From positions 7,006,001 to 7,070,000 of the forward strand of contig NZ_CP108476.1 in NCBI RefSeq assembly GCF_036226465.1: a stretch of 64,000 nt of DNA. The letters are read 5' to 3'. How positions within the stretch are numbered: the stretch's first letter is position 1; every line of letters starts with the position of its first letter. Position numbers and translations under genes: made by a program. This DNA is from Kitasatospora sp. NBC_01250 (GTDB lineage Bacteria > Actinomycetota > Actinomycetes > Streptomycetales > Streptomycetaceae). Below, in pieces: positions 33,973-42,484 of this stretch. The notes under the pieces are model-generated. The model saw only the letters and a list, made by a program, of their open reading frames with translations. It ran no database searches and had not been told where the DNA came from.

Positions 33973-35454
33973 GTGCGCAAGAAGCTGCTCGTCTCGGCTG
34001 CGGCTGCGGCCACCCTGATGCTGACCGTCCCGGCCTCGGCGGCCACCCCGACCCCGGGGGCACCAGGAGCCGGTGACCCGTACTACCCGACCTACGGGAA
34101 CGGCGGCTACCGCGTCTCGCACTACGACCTGCGGCTCAAGTACCAGCCTGCCACGGACCAGTTGGAGGGCACCGCGACGCTGCTGGCCACCGCCACCCAG
34201 GACCTCTCCCGCTTCGACCTGGACTTCGCGCTGGACGTCAGCCAGGTGCTGGTCAACGGCCATCCGGCGAAGTTCACGAACACCGGGGTCCAGGAGCTGC
34301 AGATCACGCCCGACGCGCCGCTCGCCAAGGGGAGTTCGGCCACCATCGTGGTCCGGTACTCCGGCGTGCCGTCCAAGGTCGACCGGTACGGGTTCGACGC
34401 CTGGCTGCGCACGCCGGACGGCGCGGTGATCGCCGACGAGCCGGAGGCCGCCTGGTGGTGGTTCCCCAGCAACGACCACCCCTCGGACAAGGCCACCTTC
34501 GACGTCTCCGTCCTGGTCCCCGACGGCACCCAGGCGATCAGCAACGGCGTCCTCACCTCGCAGAGCTCCGCACTCGGCTGGACCCGCTACAACTGGCGCG
34601 AGAACAAGCCACAGGCGACCTACCTCGCCACCCTGGCCATCGGGAAGTTCGACATCACCACCGGCACCAGCCCCAGCGGCATCCCCGTCGTCAACGCCTA
34701 CAGCCCCGACCTCGGCGACAACGCCGACGCCGCGCGGGCCAGCGTCGAGCGCACCGGCGAGCTGGTCGACTGGCTCAGCGGCTACTTCGGCCCGTACCCG
34801 TTCAGCTCGGCCGGCGGCTACGTCCCCGACGTCTCCACGCACTACGCGCTGGAGACCCAGACCCGGGTCTTCTACAGCCCGGCGCAGTTCGCCAACGGCG
34901 CCAACCCCTCGGTGGTCGTCCACGAGTTGGCGCACCAGTGGTACGGCGACAGCGTCTCGCTGGAGCGCTGGAGCGACATCTGGCTCAACGAGGGCTTCGC
35001 CACCTACGCCCAGTGGCTCTGGTCGGAGCACGAGGACGAGGGCACCGCCCAGCAGCTCGCCGACTACGTCTACGCCTCGCACCCGGCCGACGACCCCTTC
35101 TGGACCGTCAAGCCCGGCGACCCCGGCGCGGCGAACCAGTTCGCCGACCCGGTGTACGACCGGGGTGCGCTCGCCATCCAGGTGCTGCGCAACACCATCG
35201 GCGACGACGCGTTCTTCAAGCTCCTCAAGGCCTGGCCCGCCGAGCACGCCTACGGCAACGGCACGATCGCCCAGTTCCAGGCGCTCGCCGAGAAGGTCTC
35301 CGGCAAGAAGCTCGGCGACCTGTTCCAGGCCTGGCTCTACACCCCGTCCAAGCCCGCCCTCCCGACGGCCGCCAAGGCCCGCCTGTCCACCGCCGCCCCC
35401 GCCGCCGAGCCCCGCTCCTGGCAGCAGATCAAGTCCGCCCAGCAGCAGCACTGA
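33973..35454 (+). CDS. Secreted M1 family aminopeptidase
   Basis: A 493-residue zinc metallopeptidase of family M1. The GTG at 33973 lies behind a perfect GGAGG and gives the signal peptide VRKKLLVSAAAAATLML, with cleavage near ASA. The zinc site is HELAH at 317-321 with the third ligand Glu340 in NEGFA. The exopeptidase loop normally written GxMEN is replaced by STHYALETQT near 290, where Glu binds the substrate amino terminus. At this length it lacks the C-terminal helical domain of PepN. It is divergent from the ABC exporter genes, with a 140-base shared promoter region. Confidence 0.9.
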   Translation: MRKKLLVSAAAAATLMLTVPASAATPTPGAPGAGDPYYPTYGNGGYRVSHYDLRLKYQPATDQLEGTATLLATATQDLSRFDLDFALDVSQVLVNGHPAKFTNTGVQELQITPDAPLAKGSSATIVVRYSGVPSKVDRYGFDAWLRTPDGAVIADEPEAAWWWFPSNDHPSDKATFDVSVLVPDGTQAISNGVLTSQSSALGWTRYNWRENKPQATYLATLAIGKFDITTGTSPSGIPVVNAYSPDLGDNADAARASVERTGELVDWLSGYFGPYPFSSAGGYVPDVSTHYALETQTRVFYSPAQFANGANPSVVVHELAHQWYGDSVSLERWSDIWLNEGFATYAQWLWSEHEDEGTAQQLADYVYASHPADDPFWTVKPGDPGAANQFADPVYDRGALAIQVLRNTIGDDAFFKLLKAWPAEHAYGNGTIAQFQALAEKVSGKKLGDLFQAWLYTPSKPALPTAAKARLSTAAPAAEPRSWQQIKSAQQQH

Positions 35455-35461
35455 CCCGCGC

Positions 35462-35510
35462 CCCGCCATCGGGGCCGGCCGACTGCAGGTCGGCCGGCCC
35501 CGATGGCGGG
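35462..35510. terminator. Very strong bidirectional terminator
   Basis: A 22-bp perfect stem (35462-35483 with 35489-35510) with a 5-base loop lies between the convergent M1 and M24 peptidase genes. Confidence 0.85.
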
Positions 35511-35526
35511 CGGGCACCCGCTCGGG

Positions 35527-36657
35527 TCAGCCCGGCAGGACGGTGAAGTCGCGCTCCGTCAGGTTGAGCCGCTCGCCGCCCTCCGGCGTGCAGACCACGA
35601 TGTCCTCGATCCGCGCGCCGTAGCGCCCGGCCAGGTAGATGCCGGGCTCCACCGAGAAGGCCATGCCCGGCTCCAGGGGCCGCGCGGACCCGGCCACGAT
35701 GTAGGGCTCCTCGTGGGTCTCCAGGCCGATGCCGTGGCCGGTGCGGTGCAGGAACTCCGCGCCGAAGCCGGCCTCGGTGATGATCCGCCGGCCCACCGCG
35801 TCGAGCTCCTCGGCGGTGATGCCGGGCCGTACGGCCGCGGTCTGCGCCCGCTGGGCGCGCAGCAGCACCTCGTACAGGCGGCGGTACTCCGCCGGGGGCT
35901 CGCCGAGGGTGTAGCAGCGGGTGGAGTCGGAGCAGTAGCCGGCCGCGGTGGTGCCGCCGATGTCGACGACCACCGGGTCCCCGGCGCACAGCACCCGGTC
36001 CGACAGCTCGTGGTGCGGGCTCGCGCCGTTGGGCCCCGAGCCGACGATCACGAAGTCGACCCGGACGTGGCCCTCGGCGACGATCGCCTCCGCGATGTCC
36101 CGGCCCACCTCGCGCTCGGTGCGGCCCACCCGCAGCCACTCGCCCATCCGGGCGTGCACCCGGTCGATCGCCGCGCCCGCCTCGCGCAGCGCCGCGATCT
36201 CCGCCGGGCTCTTGCGCATCCGCAGCTCGCTCAGCACCGGCCCGGCGAGCGTCTGGCGCCCGCCGGGCAGGGCGGCCTGGAAGGCGAAGGCCTTCTCCGC
36301 CCACATGTGGTTGTCCACGGCGACGGCGGCGCGCGCGGGCAGGCGCCCGGCGGCGATCGCGTACGGGTCCTCGGTCTCCTGCCAGCCGACGATCTCCAGG
36401 CCGAGGCCGGGGGCGGGCGAGGCCTTGGCGGCGGGCTCCTCCAGGGCCGGCACGAGCAGGAACGGCTCGCCCGCGACCGGCAGGACCAGGCAGGTGAGGC
36501 GTTCCAGCGGCGCGGCGTGATAGCCCGTCAGGTACTGCAGGTCCGCGCCCGGCGACACCACCAGGGCGTCGAGGCCGGCCCGGGCGACGAGCTCGCGGGC
36601 CTGCCGCAGCCGGTCGGCCGAGAGCGTGGTGGGGGAGGTGCGGTCCGGGTCGGGCAT
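35527..36657 (-). CDS. M24 family metallopeptidase (Xaa-Pro aminopeptidase-like)
   Basis: A 376-residue pita-bread peptidase. An N-terminal creatinase-like domain (about 1-140) precedes the M24 domain. The five metal ligands are visible: Asp in VVVDIGGTT, Asp in YCSDSTRC, His in RTGHGIGLETHEEP, Glu in FSVEPGIYL and Glu in ARIEDIVV. Enzymes of this group release residues before proline or hydrolyse small amides. The ATG at 36657 follows AGGAGA. It is the last gene of the KamA directon, 65 bases after the acylase gene. A palindrome in that gap suggests that it also has its own controlled promoter. No signal peptide. Confidence 0.88.
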   Translation of the reverse strand: MPDPDRTSPTTLSADRLRQARELVARAGLDALVVSPGADLQYLTGYHAAPLERLTCLVLPVAGEPFLLVPALEEPAAKASPAPGLGLEIVGWQETEDPYAIAAGRLPARAAVAVDNHMWAEKAFAFQAALPGGRQTLAGPVLSELRMRKSPAEIAALREAGAAIDRVHARMGEWLRVGRTEREVGRDIAEAIVAEGHVRVDFVIVGSGPNGASPHHELSDRVLCAGDPVVVDIGGTTAAGYCSDSTRCYTLGEPPAEYRRLYEVLLRAQRAQTAAVRPGITAEELDAVGRRIITEAGFGAEFLHRTGHGIGLETHEEPYIVAGSARPLEPGMAFSVEPGIYLAGRYGARIEDIVVCTPEGGERLNLTERDFTVLPG

Positions 36658-36712
36658 GCGAGCGTCTCCTGTGGGCCGGTGCGGTGGGCGGCAGCGCCGT
36701 CACTCTACATAC

Positions 36713-36722
36713 CAAACGTTTG
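36713..36722 (-). promoter_or_regulatory. Palindrome in the acylase-peptidase gap
   Basis: CAAACGTTTG is a perfect 10-bp palindrome next to a -10-like TATGTA on the minus strand, just before the acylase stop at 36723-36725. It looks like an operator for an internal promoter of the M24 peptidase gene. Confidence 0.45.
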
Positions 36723-39140
36723 TTACGCACTCCTCCGCGCGGGCGCCGACCCGCCGCGCGCCGCCCCCGCGGGCGCCGTATCCGCCGGGGCCGCACCTGC
36801 TGCCGCCGTCCCGGCCGGCACCAGCCGGTAGCGGCTCCCGGTGTGCGCCTCGACCGCCGCGCGGCTGTAGAGCAGCGGGAACGCCCCGCCCTCGGCCCAC
36901 CGGTCGTACAGGTCGGCCCAGTGCGCCGACTCCGGGCGGCCGGACTGGCCGGGGGCGTTCATGGCCAGGGAGCGGTCCCAGTCCCCGACGTCGATGGCGA
37001 TCCGGAAGGTCGCGCCGTCCGTCTGCCGGAAGTCGGCGTCGTAGTAGGTGCACTGGACGGTCTCGCCGCTGCCGGGCCGCTCGCGCTCGGGCAGCCGCAC
37101 CCACGGGCGCTCCAACAGCGGGGCCAGCACGTGTTCCGGTGCGGCGTGGTGCAGGCGGCCCCAGCGCCAGCGCCTGGGGTCCGCGCCGAGCAGTTCGCGG
37201 CACTCGGCCCAGGCGGCGGCCAGTGAGCAGGTCAGCACGCGCACGAGGGCCGCGCGGTCGGTGGCGAGGCGGTCCAGCAGCAGCAGGTCGGTGCGGATGT
37301 CGACGCCGAGGGTCTCGTCGGCGGCCAGCAGGCGCACCAGGCCGGGCAGCGCGTCGGGGGCCACCGCGTCGGAGAGCGTGTGGCGCAGCAGGTCCGGGCG
37401 CAGGTGCCGGCGCAGCCAGACCTGGAAGAGCGCCGCGGCGGCCGACTCCCGGGTCTCGTCGCAGTCCCAGGCCCGCAGCAGCCCGACCGCGCGCGCGGGG
37501 TCCGGCCCGAGCTCAGGGGCGGGGGTGAGGCCGTCCAGGTGGGTGAGCAGGCGGCGGGCGGCCAGGTTGACGGTGTCGGCCTGCAGCCGGACGCAGTCCG
37601 CCACCCGCAGGCCCGCCGCACCGCGCAGCACCTCGGCGATCCGGTCCCGGCGGAACCGCGGCTCCCACTCGTAGGAGACGGGCGGCTCCCGGCGCAGGAA
37701 GCCGGGCGGCAGGTTCATCTCGTTCGCCGTCGCGATCCAGTCCTCGGGCGGGTCGGTCAGGCCCGGCAGGCGATCGGCGTCGTGGAAGCCCGCCCACTCG
37801 TAGCGTCCGTCGCCCGGGACGGGCAGGGTACCGTCCCAGTTGGGGCGGATCGGGACCAGGCCGGCGGGGCGCCACCCGATGCTGCCGTCCGGGGTGGCGT
37901 AGACCTGGTTCTCGCCCGGGGAGCCCCAGCGGTTCAGCGCGTCGACGAACTCCTGCGCGCTGCGGGCCCGCAGGTACTCCATGCTGCCGAGGTAGGGGGC
38001 CATGCCGGCCTCCAGCCAGGCGGCGCGGACCGCGAACGCCGTGTGCTCCCGCGGGCATTCGCGCACGACGGGCCCGTGCCGGGTGAACCGCAGCTCCACC
38101 TCGGCCTCCTCCCCGCCGCGCACCCGGACCTTCTCGCGCACCACCCGCATCGGCTCCCAGCGGCCCGCGTACCAGTACTCGTGCGGCGCCTCGGGGTTGG
38201 TCCGGTAGACGTAGAGGTCCTCCTGGTCGATCGCGAAGACGGTCAGGCCGAAGGCGACGTGCCCGTTGTGGCCGATCGAGACGCCGGGCAGCGCGGGCTC
38301 GCCGCCGCCGATGACGTCCAGCCCGGGGGCGGACAGGTGCGCGAGGTAGCGCAGCGAGGGCAGCTCCAGGGCGCGGTGCGGGTCGTTGGCCAGCAGCGGG
38401 CGGCCGGTCGCGGTGTGGCGGGCGCCGACCACCCAGTTGTTGCTGCCCTCGGCGTGGGTGCGCGGGCCGGGCAGGTCCTCCTCGCCCAGCACCGGCATCG
38501 AGGTGGCCAGCCGGTAGACGTCGAGCACGTCGTCCGGGATCGCCGCGAGGTCCAGCCCGTCCGGGACGGTCGCGGTGTGCGCGGGCTCCAGGACCTGGCG
38601 CAACTCCTCCACCGCGGGGCCGAAGTCCCGCAGCATCCGCGCCCTGGCGACCTCCTGCTCGACGTTGGCGAACATGCCGTGGCTGCGGATCACCACCACG
38701 TCCTCGGGCCGCCAGCGGGCGGGGGCGCAGCCGAGTTCGCGGAACTCCACCGGGAGCAGGCCGGGTTGCTCCCGGCACCGGTCGACGAAGGCGTTGATCC
38801 CCGCGACGAAGGCGGTCACCACCCGCTTGGTGCTGGACCCGTACGCCAGCCACTCGCCGCGCAGGTCGCCGCGGTAGAGGAAGAGCCGGGCGGCCCGGTC
38901 CCTGGCCAGGTAGGACGGGCCGAACACCTCGGCCAGCCGGCCCAGCCCGCGCCGGCGCCACAGGTCGAGCTGGAAGAGCCGCTCGCGGGCGACGTTGAAG
39001 CCCTGGGCGCGGAAGAGGTCGTCCTCGCCGGCGGCGTAGATGTGCGGGACCCCGAAGGTGTCGGTCAGCACCTCCACGGGCTCCTGCAGGCCGGGCAGCG
39101 GGTACTGCGGCCCGCCGTCCGCGACGCCCGGATCAGCCAT
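36723..39140 (-). CDS. Penicillin-acylase-family Ntn-hydrolase
   Basis: An 805-residue N-terminal-nucleophile hydrolase, made as one chain that self-cleaves. The new amino terminus should be Ser233 in HAEGSNNWVVGARHT, which fits a small subunit of about 230 residues before it. Other family marks are GVPHIYAAGEDDLFRAQGFNVARERLFQLDL near the start and NDPHRALELPSLRY after the nucleophile. Family members cleave amides of small acids: penicillins, acyl-homoserine lactones and cyclic lipopeptide side chains. No signal peptide is visible, so it probably acts inside the cell. The start overlaps the exporter stop by 8 bases, which ties it to the KamA directon. An Ala/Pro repeat tail ends the protein. 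Confidence 0.88.
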   Translation of the reverse strand: MADPGVADGGPQYPLPGLQEPVEVLTDTFGVPHIYAAGEDDLFRAQGFNVARERLFQLDLWRRRGLGRLAEVFGPSYLARDRAARLFLYRGDLRGEWLAYGSSTKRVVTAFVAGINAFVDRCREQPGLLPVEFRELGCAPARWRPEDVVVIRSHGMFANVEQEVARARMLRDFGPAVEELRQVLEPAHTATVPDGLDLAAIPDDVLDVYRLATSMPVLGEEDLPGPRTHAEGSNNWVVGARHTATGRPLLANDPHRALELPSLRYLAHLSAPGLDVIGGGEPALPGVSIGHNGHVAFGLTVFAIDQEDLYVYRTNPEAPHEYWYAGRWEPMRVVREKVRVRGGEEAEVELRFTRHGPVVRECPREHTAFAVRAAWLEAGMAPYLGSMEYLRARSAQEFVDALNRWGSPGENQVYATPDGSIGWRPAGLVPIRPNWDGTLPVPGDGRYEWAGFHDADRLPGLTDPPEDWIATANEMNLPPGFLRREPPVSYEWEPRFRRDRIAEVLRGAAGLRVADCVRLQADTVNLAARRLLTHLDGLTPAPELGPDPARAVGLLRAWDCDETRESAAAALFQVWLRRHLRPDLLRHTLSDAVAPDALPGLVRLLAADETLGVDIRTDLLLLDRLATDRAALVRVLTCSLAAAWAECRELLGADPRRWRWGRLHHAAPEHVLAPLLERPWVRLPERERPGSGETVQCTYYDADFRQTDGATFRIAIDVGDWDRSLAMNAPGQSGRPESAHWADLYDRWAEGGAFPLLYSRAAVEAHTGSRYRLVPAGTAAAGAAPADTAPAGAARGGSAPARRSA

Positions 39141-40095
39141 CGGTGTCCGCCTCGCTGAACAGGAAGATGCCCGCCAGGACGAGCGCCGCCCCGACGTACT
39201 GCCACGCGCCGATGCGCTCGCCCAGGAAGACCACCGCGGAGACGATCCCGAACACCGGGATGCTGTTGAGCAGGACCCCCGCCGTGGTCACCGGGGTGCG
39301 GGTCACCGCGTAGTTGTACATCAGGAACGCGCTCGCCAGCCCTGCGCCGCAGACCGCCGCCGCGACCAGCCAGTGCTGCGGGCCGGCCTGCGGCGTGGTC
39401 AGGCGGCCGTCCACGATCCACTGGCCCACCAGCAGCGGCACGGTGAAGAGCAGGCCGAAGGTGAACTGGTAGGCGGTGGCGACCAGCGGGTCGGTGTCCC
39501 GGACCACCCGGTCGGTGATCAGGGTGGCCGTCGCGGCCGCGAACGCGCCGAGCAGCACCAGCAGATCGCCGGCCCGCAGGCCCAGCAGGGCGCTGCTGCC
39601 GCCGAGGGCGGCGACGCCGACCAGGCCGAGCAGCACGCCGCCGACCCCGCGCAGGGTGGGCGGCCGCCGGCTGACCAGCGCGACCAGCGCGACCACGAAG
39701 CACGCCTCGGTGCCGTCCAGGATCGACGCCTCGGTCGCCTGGATCCGGGACAGGCCGAGGCCGATGGCGCCGTACCCGAGCATCGGCTCGAACAGGCCCA
39801 GCAGGGCGAGGCGGCGCAGCTGGTCGCGGGGCGGGCGCCGGTGCCCGCGGCGCAGCAGGACGAGCCAGAGCAGCGCCGTCGCGGTGCCCAGCGAGACGGC
39901 GAGCACCGTCATGACCGGGAGCCCCCGCAGGGAGTACTTCTCGGCGGTGGTCCACAGCCCCCAGATCGCCGAGGCGCCGATCAGCGTCAGCGTCCCGCCC
40001 GAGCGGCGCAGGAAGGAGCCGGGCCGCGCGCTCTTGGTCTGAGTATCCGTCAGGACCAGTGTCCGGCCCGGGGGCTGGGTGGTTTCAGGCGACAT
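39133..40095 (-). CDS. EamA/DMT family exporter
   Basis: A 320-residue inner-membrane carrier of the drug/metabolite transporter superfamily with about ten helices. It shows the usual internal duplication: first half LTLIGASAIWGLWTTAEKYS to LLGLVGVAAL, second half DLLVLLGAFAAATATLITDRVV to YVGAALVLAGIFLF. Members export amino acids, dipeptides or related metabolites. It lies between the ATP-grasp ligase and the acylase, overlapping the latter by 8 bases, so it is the probable exporter of the product of this directon. The ATG at 40095 has a purine-rich site; a longer frame has none. Confidence 0.88.
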   Translation of the reverse strand: MSPETTQPPGRTLVLTDTQTKSARPGSFLRRSGGTLTLIGASAIWGLWTTAEKYSLRGLPVMTVLAVSLGTATALLWLVLLRRGHRRPPRDQLRRLALLGLFEPMLGYGAIGLGLSRIQATEASILDGTEACFVVALVALVSRRPPTLRGVGGVLLGLVGVAALGGSSALLGLRAGDLLVLLGAFAAATATLITDRVVRDTDPLVATAYQFTFGLLFTVPLLVGQWIVDGRLTTPQAGPQHWLVAAAVCGAGLASAFLMYNYAVTRTPVTTAGVLLNSIPVFGIVSAVVFLGERIGAWQYVGAALVLAGIFLFSEADTDG

Positions 40096-40129
40096 GGGGT
40101 TCCGCACCTTCCCTTCGGGGGTTTCGGGC

Positions 40130-41386
40130 TCAGAGCTCCAGGGCCAGCTCGACGGTGCGTTCCGCCTCGGCGACCACCTCCGCATTCTCGCCCACCACCA
40201 GGTAGCGCCACTTGCCGTCGAGGTGGTGCGTGTCGGTGCTGAGCACCGCGCGTACGGCGGTCGAACTCCCGTGCAGGCCTTCGGACTCCAGTCGGCGCAC
40301 CGCGGTGGGGAAGTCCAGCCGGGAGTCCGGGACCCGGCGCCCGTCGGCCCGCCAGTGCACCGGGGCCTCGCCGGGACGCAGCAGCCGGGCCAGCTTCTCC
40401 AGGTAAGTGCCGCCGGTGACCCGCACGTTGGACTCGGTCAGGACGACCCCCTGGGTGGTCACCCCGTCGCTGCCGCCGTCGTACACCCCGCCGTCCACGT
40501 CGAAGACGCCCCGGTAGCCCTGGCCGTGCAGCCAGTCGGCGAAGACGGTGGCCGCCTTGTGCAGCTCCTGGTAGGCGGCGTCCTCGCGGGCGGGGGTGAC
40601 CATGCCGGTCCAGGCGTTGTTCACCGTGCGCTGGTCGCAGCTGTAGTAGTCGCGGACGCCGGCCTCCTCGGCGATCAGCTCGGCGCTCGGGGAGGCGGTC
40701 AGCGGCAGGAACTCCTCGTAGACCCAGCCGCATTCGCCCTGCTCCGCGACGGCGGCCAGCAGCCGCTCCGCCAGCGACGCCCGCGGCTCGGCCCGGACCA
40801 CCACGTTGCCGAAGCCGGTGGACGAGCGGTCGGGCTTGATGATCACCGCGTCCTGGCCGGCCAGGAACGCACCGGCCCGGTCGAGGAGTTCGGCGCGGGT
40901 GGCCGCGTGGCCACCCGCGGCGAGCGGCAGGCCGAGCCGCTGCGCCGCCGCCCGGAACCCGGACTTGGTGTTGAGCAGCCGCACCGTGGCGAGCACCTCG
41001 TCGGCCGGGGGTTCGGCGTACGGGTGCAGCCGCAGGCCGTGCCGCCGGACGAAGTCCAGCACCCGCCGGTCCAGCGCGAAGCAGTCGAGTTCGCCGCGGG
41101 CGACGATCCCGGGGACGGCGCCGCGCTGCTCGGCGACGTCCAGCGCGTGCGCCGAGGTGATCTCCTGCGGTTCGACGATCTCGACCTGCCCGGTCGGCAC
41201 CCCGGTGATGCCGGCGACGTACTCGCGGAAGCGCTGCCCGCACGGGGCGAGCAGCACCACGCAGTCGCCGGGCCGCGCCTCCCACAGCGTCCGGGGGCTG
41301 ACCACGGCCATCGCCCGCAGGTACGCGGCGCCGGGGTGGTCCGCCATGGTGTCGCTGTTGATGTTCGCCAGGATCGTCCTGCTCAT
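40130..41386 (-). CDS. ATP-grasp ligase, PGM1/pre-ATP-grasp type
   Basis: A 418-residue amide-bond-forming ligase. The N-terminal pre-ATP-grasp domain opens MSRTILANINSDTM and continues to about residue 130. The ATP-grasp part shows the ATP-binding lysine in DAVIIKPDRSSTGFGNVVV, an adenine-contact strand in CGWVYEEFLPL, and metal-ligand acids in FDVDGGVYD and VVLTESNVRVTGG. The layout matches PGM1-related peptide ligases (pheganomycin and resorcinomycin type), which join a non-protein amino acid to another amino acid or peptide through an acyl-phosphate. It lies directly after the lysine aminomutase gene, so a beta-amino acid is a plausible substrate. Start at ATG 41386 behind GGAAAGGCAGG. 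Confidence 0.8.
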   Translation of the reverse strand: MSRTILANINSDTMADHPGAAYLRAMAVVSPRTLWEARPGDCVVLLAPCGQRFREYVAGITGVPTGQVEIVEPQEITSAHALDVAEQRGAVPGIVARGELDCFALDRRVLDFVRRHGLRLHPYAEPPADEVLATVRLLNTKSGFRAAAQRLGLPLAAGGHAATRAELLDRAGAFLAGQDAVIIKPDRSSTGFGNVVVRAEPRASLAERLLAAVAEQGECGWVYEEFLPLTASPSAELIAEEAGVRDYYSCDQRTVNNAWTGMVTPAREDAAYQELHKAATVFADWLHGQGYRGVFDVDGGVYDGGSDGVTTQGVVLTESNVRVTGGTYLEKLARLLRPGEAPVHWRADGRRVPDSRLDFPTAVRRLESEGLHGSSTAVRAVLSTDTHHLDGKWRYLVVGENAEVVAEAERTVELALEL

Positions 41387-41439
41387 GGGCGTGCCTGCCT
41401 TTCCGTAGCGCCCTCGGTCGGCCGTGCCGGTCGGTCCTC

Positions 41440-42480
41440 CTACTCTTGTGGGGCCTTGGGCGGGTAGGCGTGCGCCACGCCCCACGGGTCGGTGACCGAG
41501 GCGCCGTCCTCGCCGAGGTAGCGCGGGCCGATGGGCACCTTGCCGTGGCCGCCGGGGATGTCCAGCACGTAGGTGGGCTGGCAGACGCCCGAGACCCGGC
41601 CGCGCAGCCGGCGCACGAGCTCCTGCCCCTCCTCGATCGTGGTGCGGAAGTGGCTGGTGCCCACGGCCAGGTCGCCGTGGTGCAGGTAGTACGGCTTGAC
41701 CCGGTTCACGATGAGGGTGCGGAAGAGGTCCTCCAGCGCCTCGGGCGTGTCGTTGACCCCCTTGAGCAGCACCGTCTGGCTGAGCAGCGGGATGCCGGAG
41801 CCGGCCAGCAGCCGCAGCGCCCGGCGCGCCTCCTGGCCGATCTCCTGGCTGTGGTTGGTGTGCACCACGACCCAGACCGGAGTGTCCAGCGTGAGTGCCG
41901 CCACCAGCTCCGGCGTCACCCGGTCCGGATCGACGACCGGCACCCGGGTGTGGAAGCGGATCACCTTGACGTGCTCGATCGCGTCGAGCTCGCGCAGGAT
42001 CGGCTCCAGGCGGCCGGGCGACATGATGAGCGGGTCGCCGCCGGTGAAGATCACCTCCCAGATCTCCGGCCGGGCGCGGATGTAGTCCAGCGCGGCCTTG
42101 AGCTGGTCCTCTTTCAGCAGCGAGTCGCCCGGGCCCACCACCTCCCGGCGGAAGCAGAAGCGGCAGTACACCGGGCAGACCAGCACGGGCTTGAGCAGCA
42201 CCCGGTCCGGGTAGCGGTGGGTGATCCCCGGCACCGGTGTGAACGGGTCGTCGCCGATCGGGTCCTCGCGCTCCTCCGGGGTGGTGACCAGTTCGGCGCT
42301 GCTGGGGACGAACTGCCGGGCCACCGGATCGTCCAGGTCCACGATCCGGCTGTGCATGGCCGGCGTGATGCTCACCGCGTACTGCTTCGCGACGTCGGCG
42401 ATCGTCGCGAGCTGCTCCTCCTCGATCAGTTGCTGTGCCAGCAGCTCCTTGGCCGTGCGGATGGGGCGCGAGGCAACCAT
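41440..42480 (-). CDS. kamA: Lysine 2,3-aminomutase-like radical SAM/PLP enzyme
   Basis: A 346-residue member of the KamA family. The radical SAM cluster motif is CPVYCRFC (Cys102, Cys106, Cys109) and the GGDPL motif is in EVIFTGGDPLIM. The PLP lysine is Lys314 in LDIPGGHGKVPIG. Asp270 and Asp307 stand at the positions of the two Asp residues that bind the side-chain amino group in clostridial lysine 2,3-aminomutase, with identical spacing to the PLP lysine (44 and 7 residues). Glutamate-specific relatives differ there. The predicted reaction is L-lysine to beta-lysine. It is shorter than AblA enzymes at both ends. The start is four bases after the FAD oxidoreductase stop. No AblB acetyltransferase is present, so an osmolyte role is unlikely. 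Confidence 0.88.
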   Translation of the reverse strand: MVASRPIRTAKELLAQQLIEEEQLATIADVAKQYAVSITPAMHSRIVDLDDPVARQFVPSSAELVTTPEEREDPIGDDPFTPVPGITHRYPDRVLLKPVLVCPVYCRFCFRREVVGPGDSLLKEDQLKAALDYIRARPEIWEVIFTGGDPLIMSPGRLEPILRELDAIEHVKVIRFHTRVPVVDPDRVTPELVAALTLDTPVWVVVHTNHSQEIGQEARRALRLLAGSGIPLLSQTVLLKGVNDTPEALEDLFRTLIVNRVKPYYLHHGDLAVGTSHFRTTIEEGQELVRRLRGRVSGVCQPTYVLDIPGGHGKVPIGPRYLGEDGASVTDPWGVAHAYPPKAPQE

Positions 42481-42484
42481 GGGT

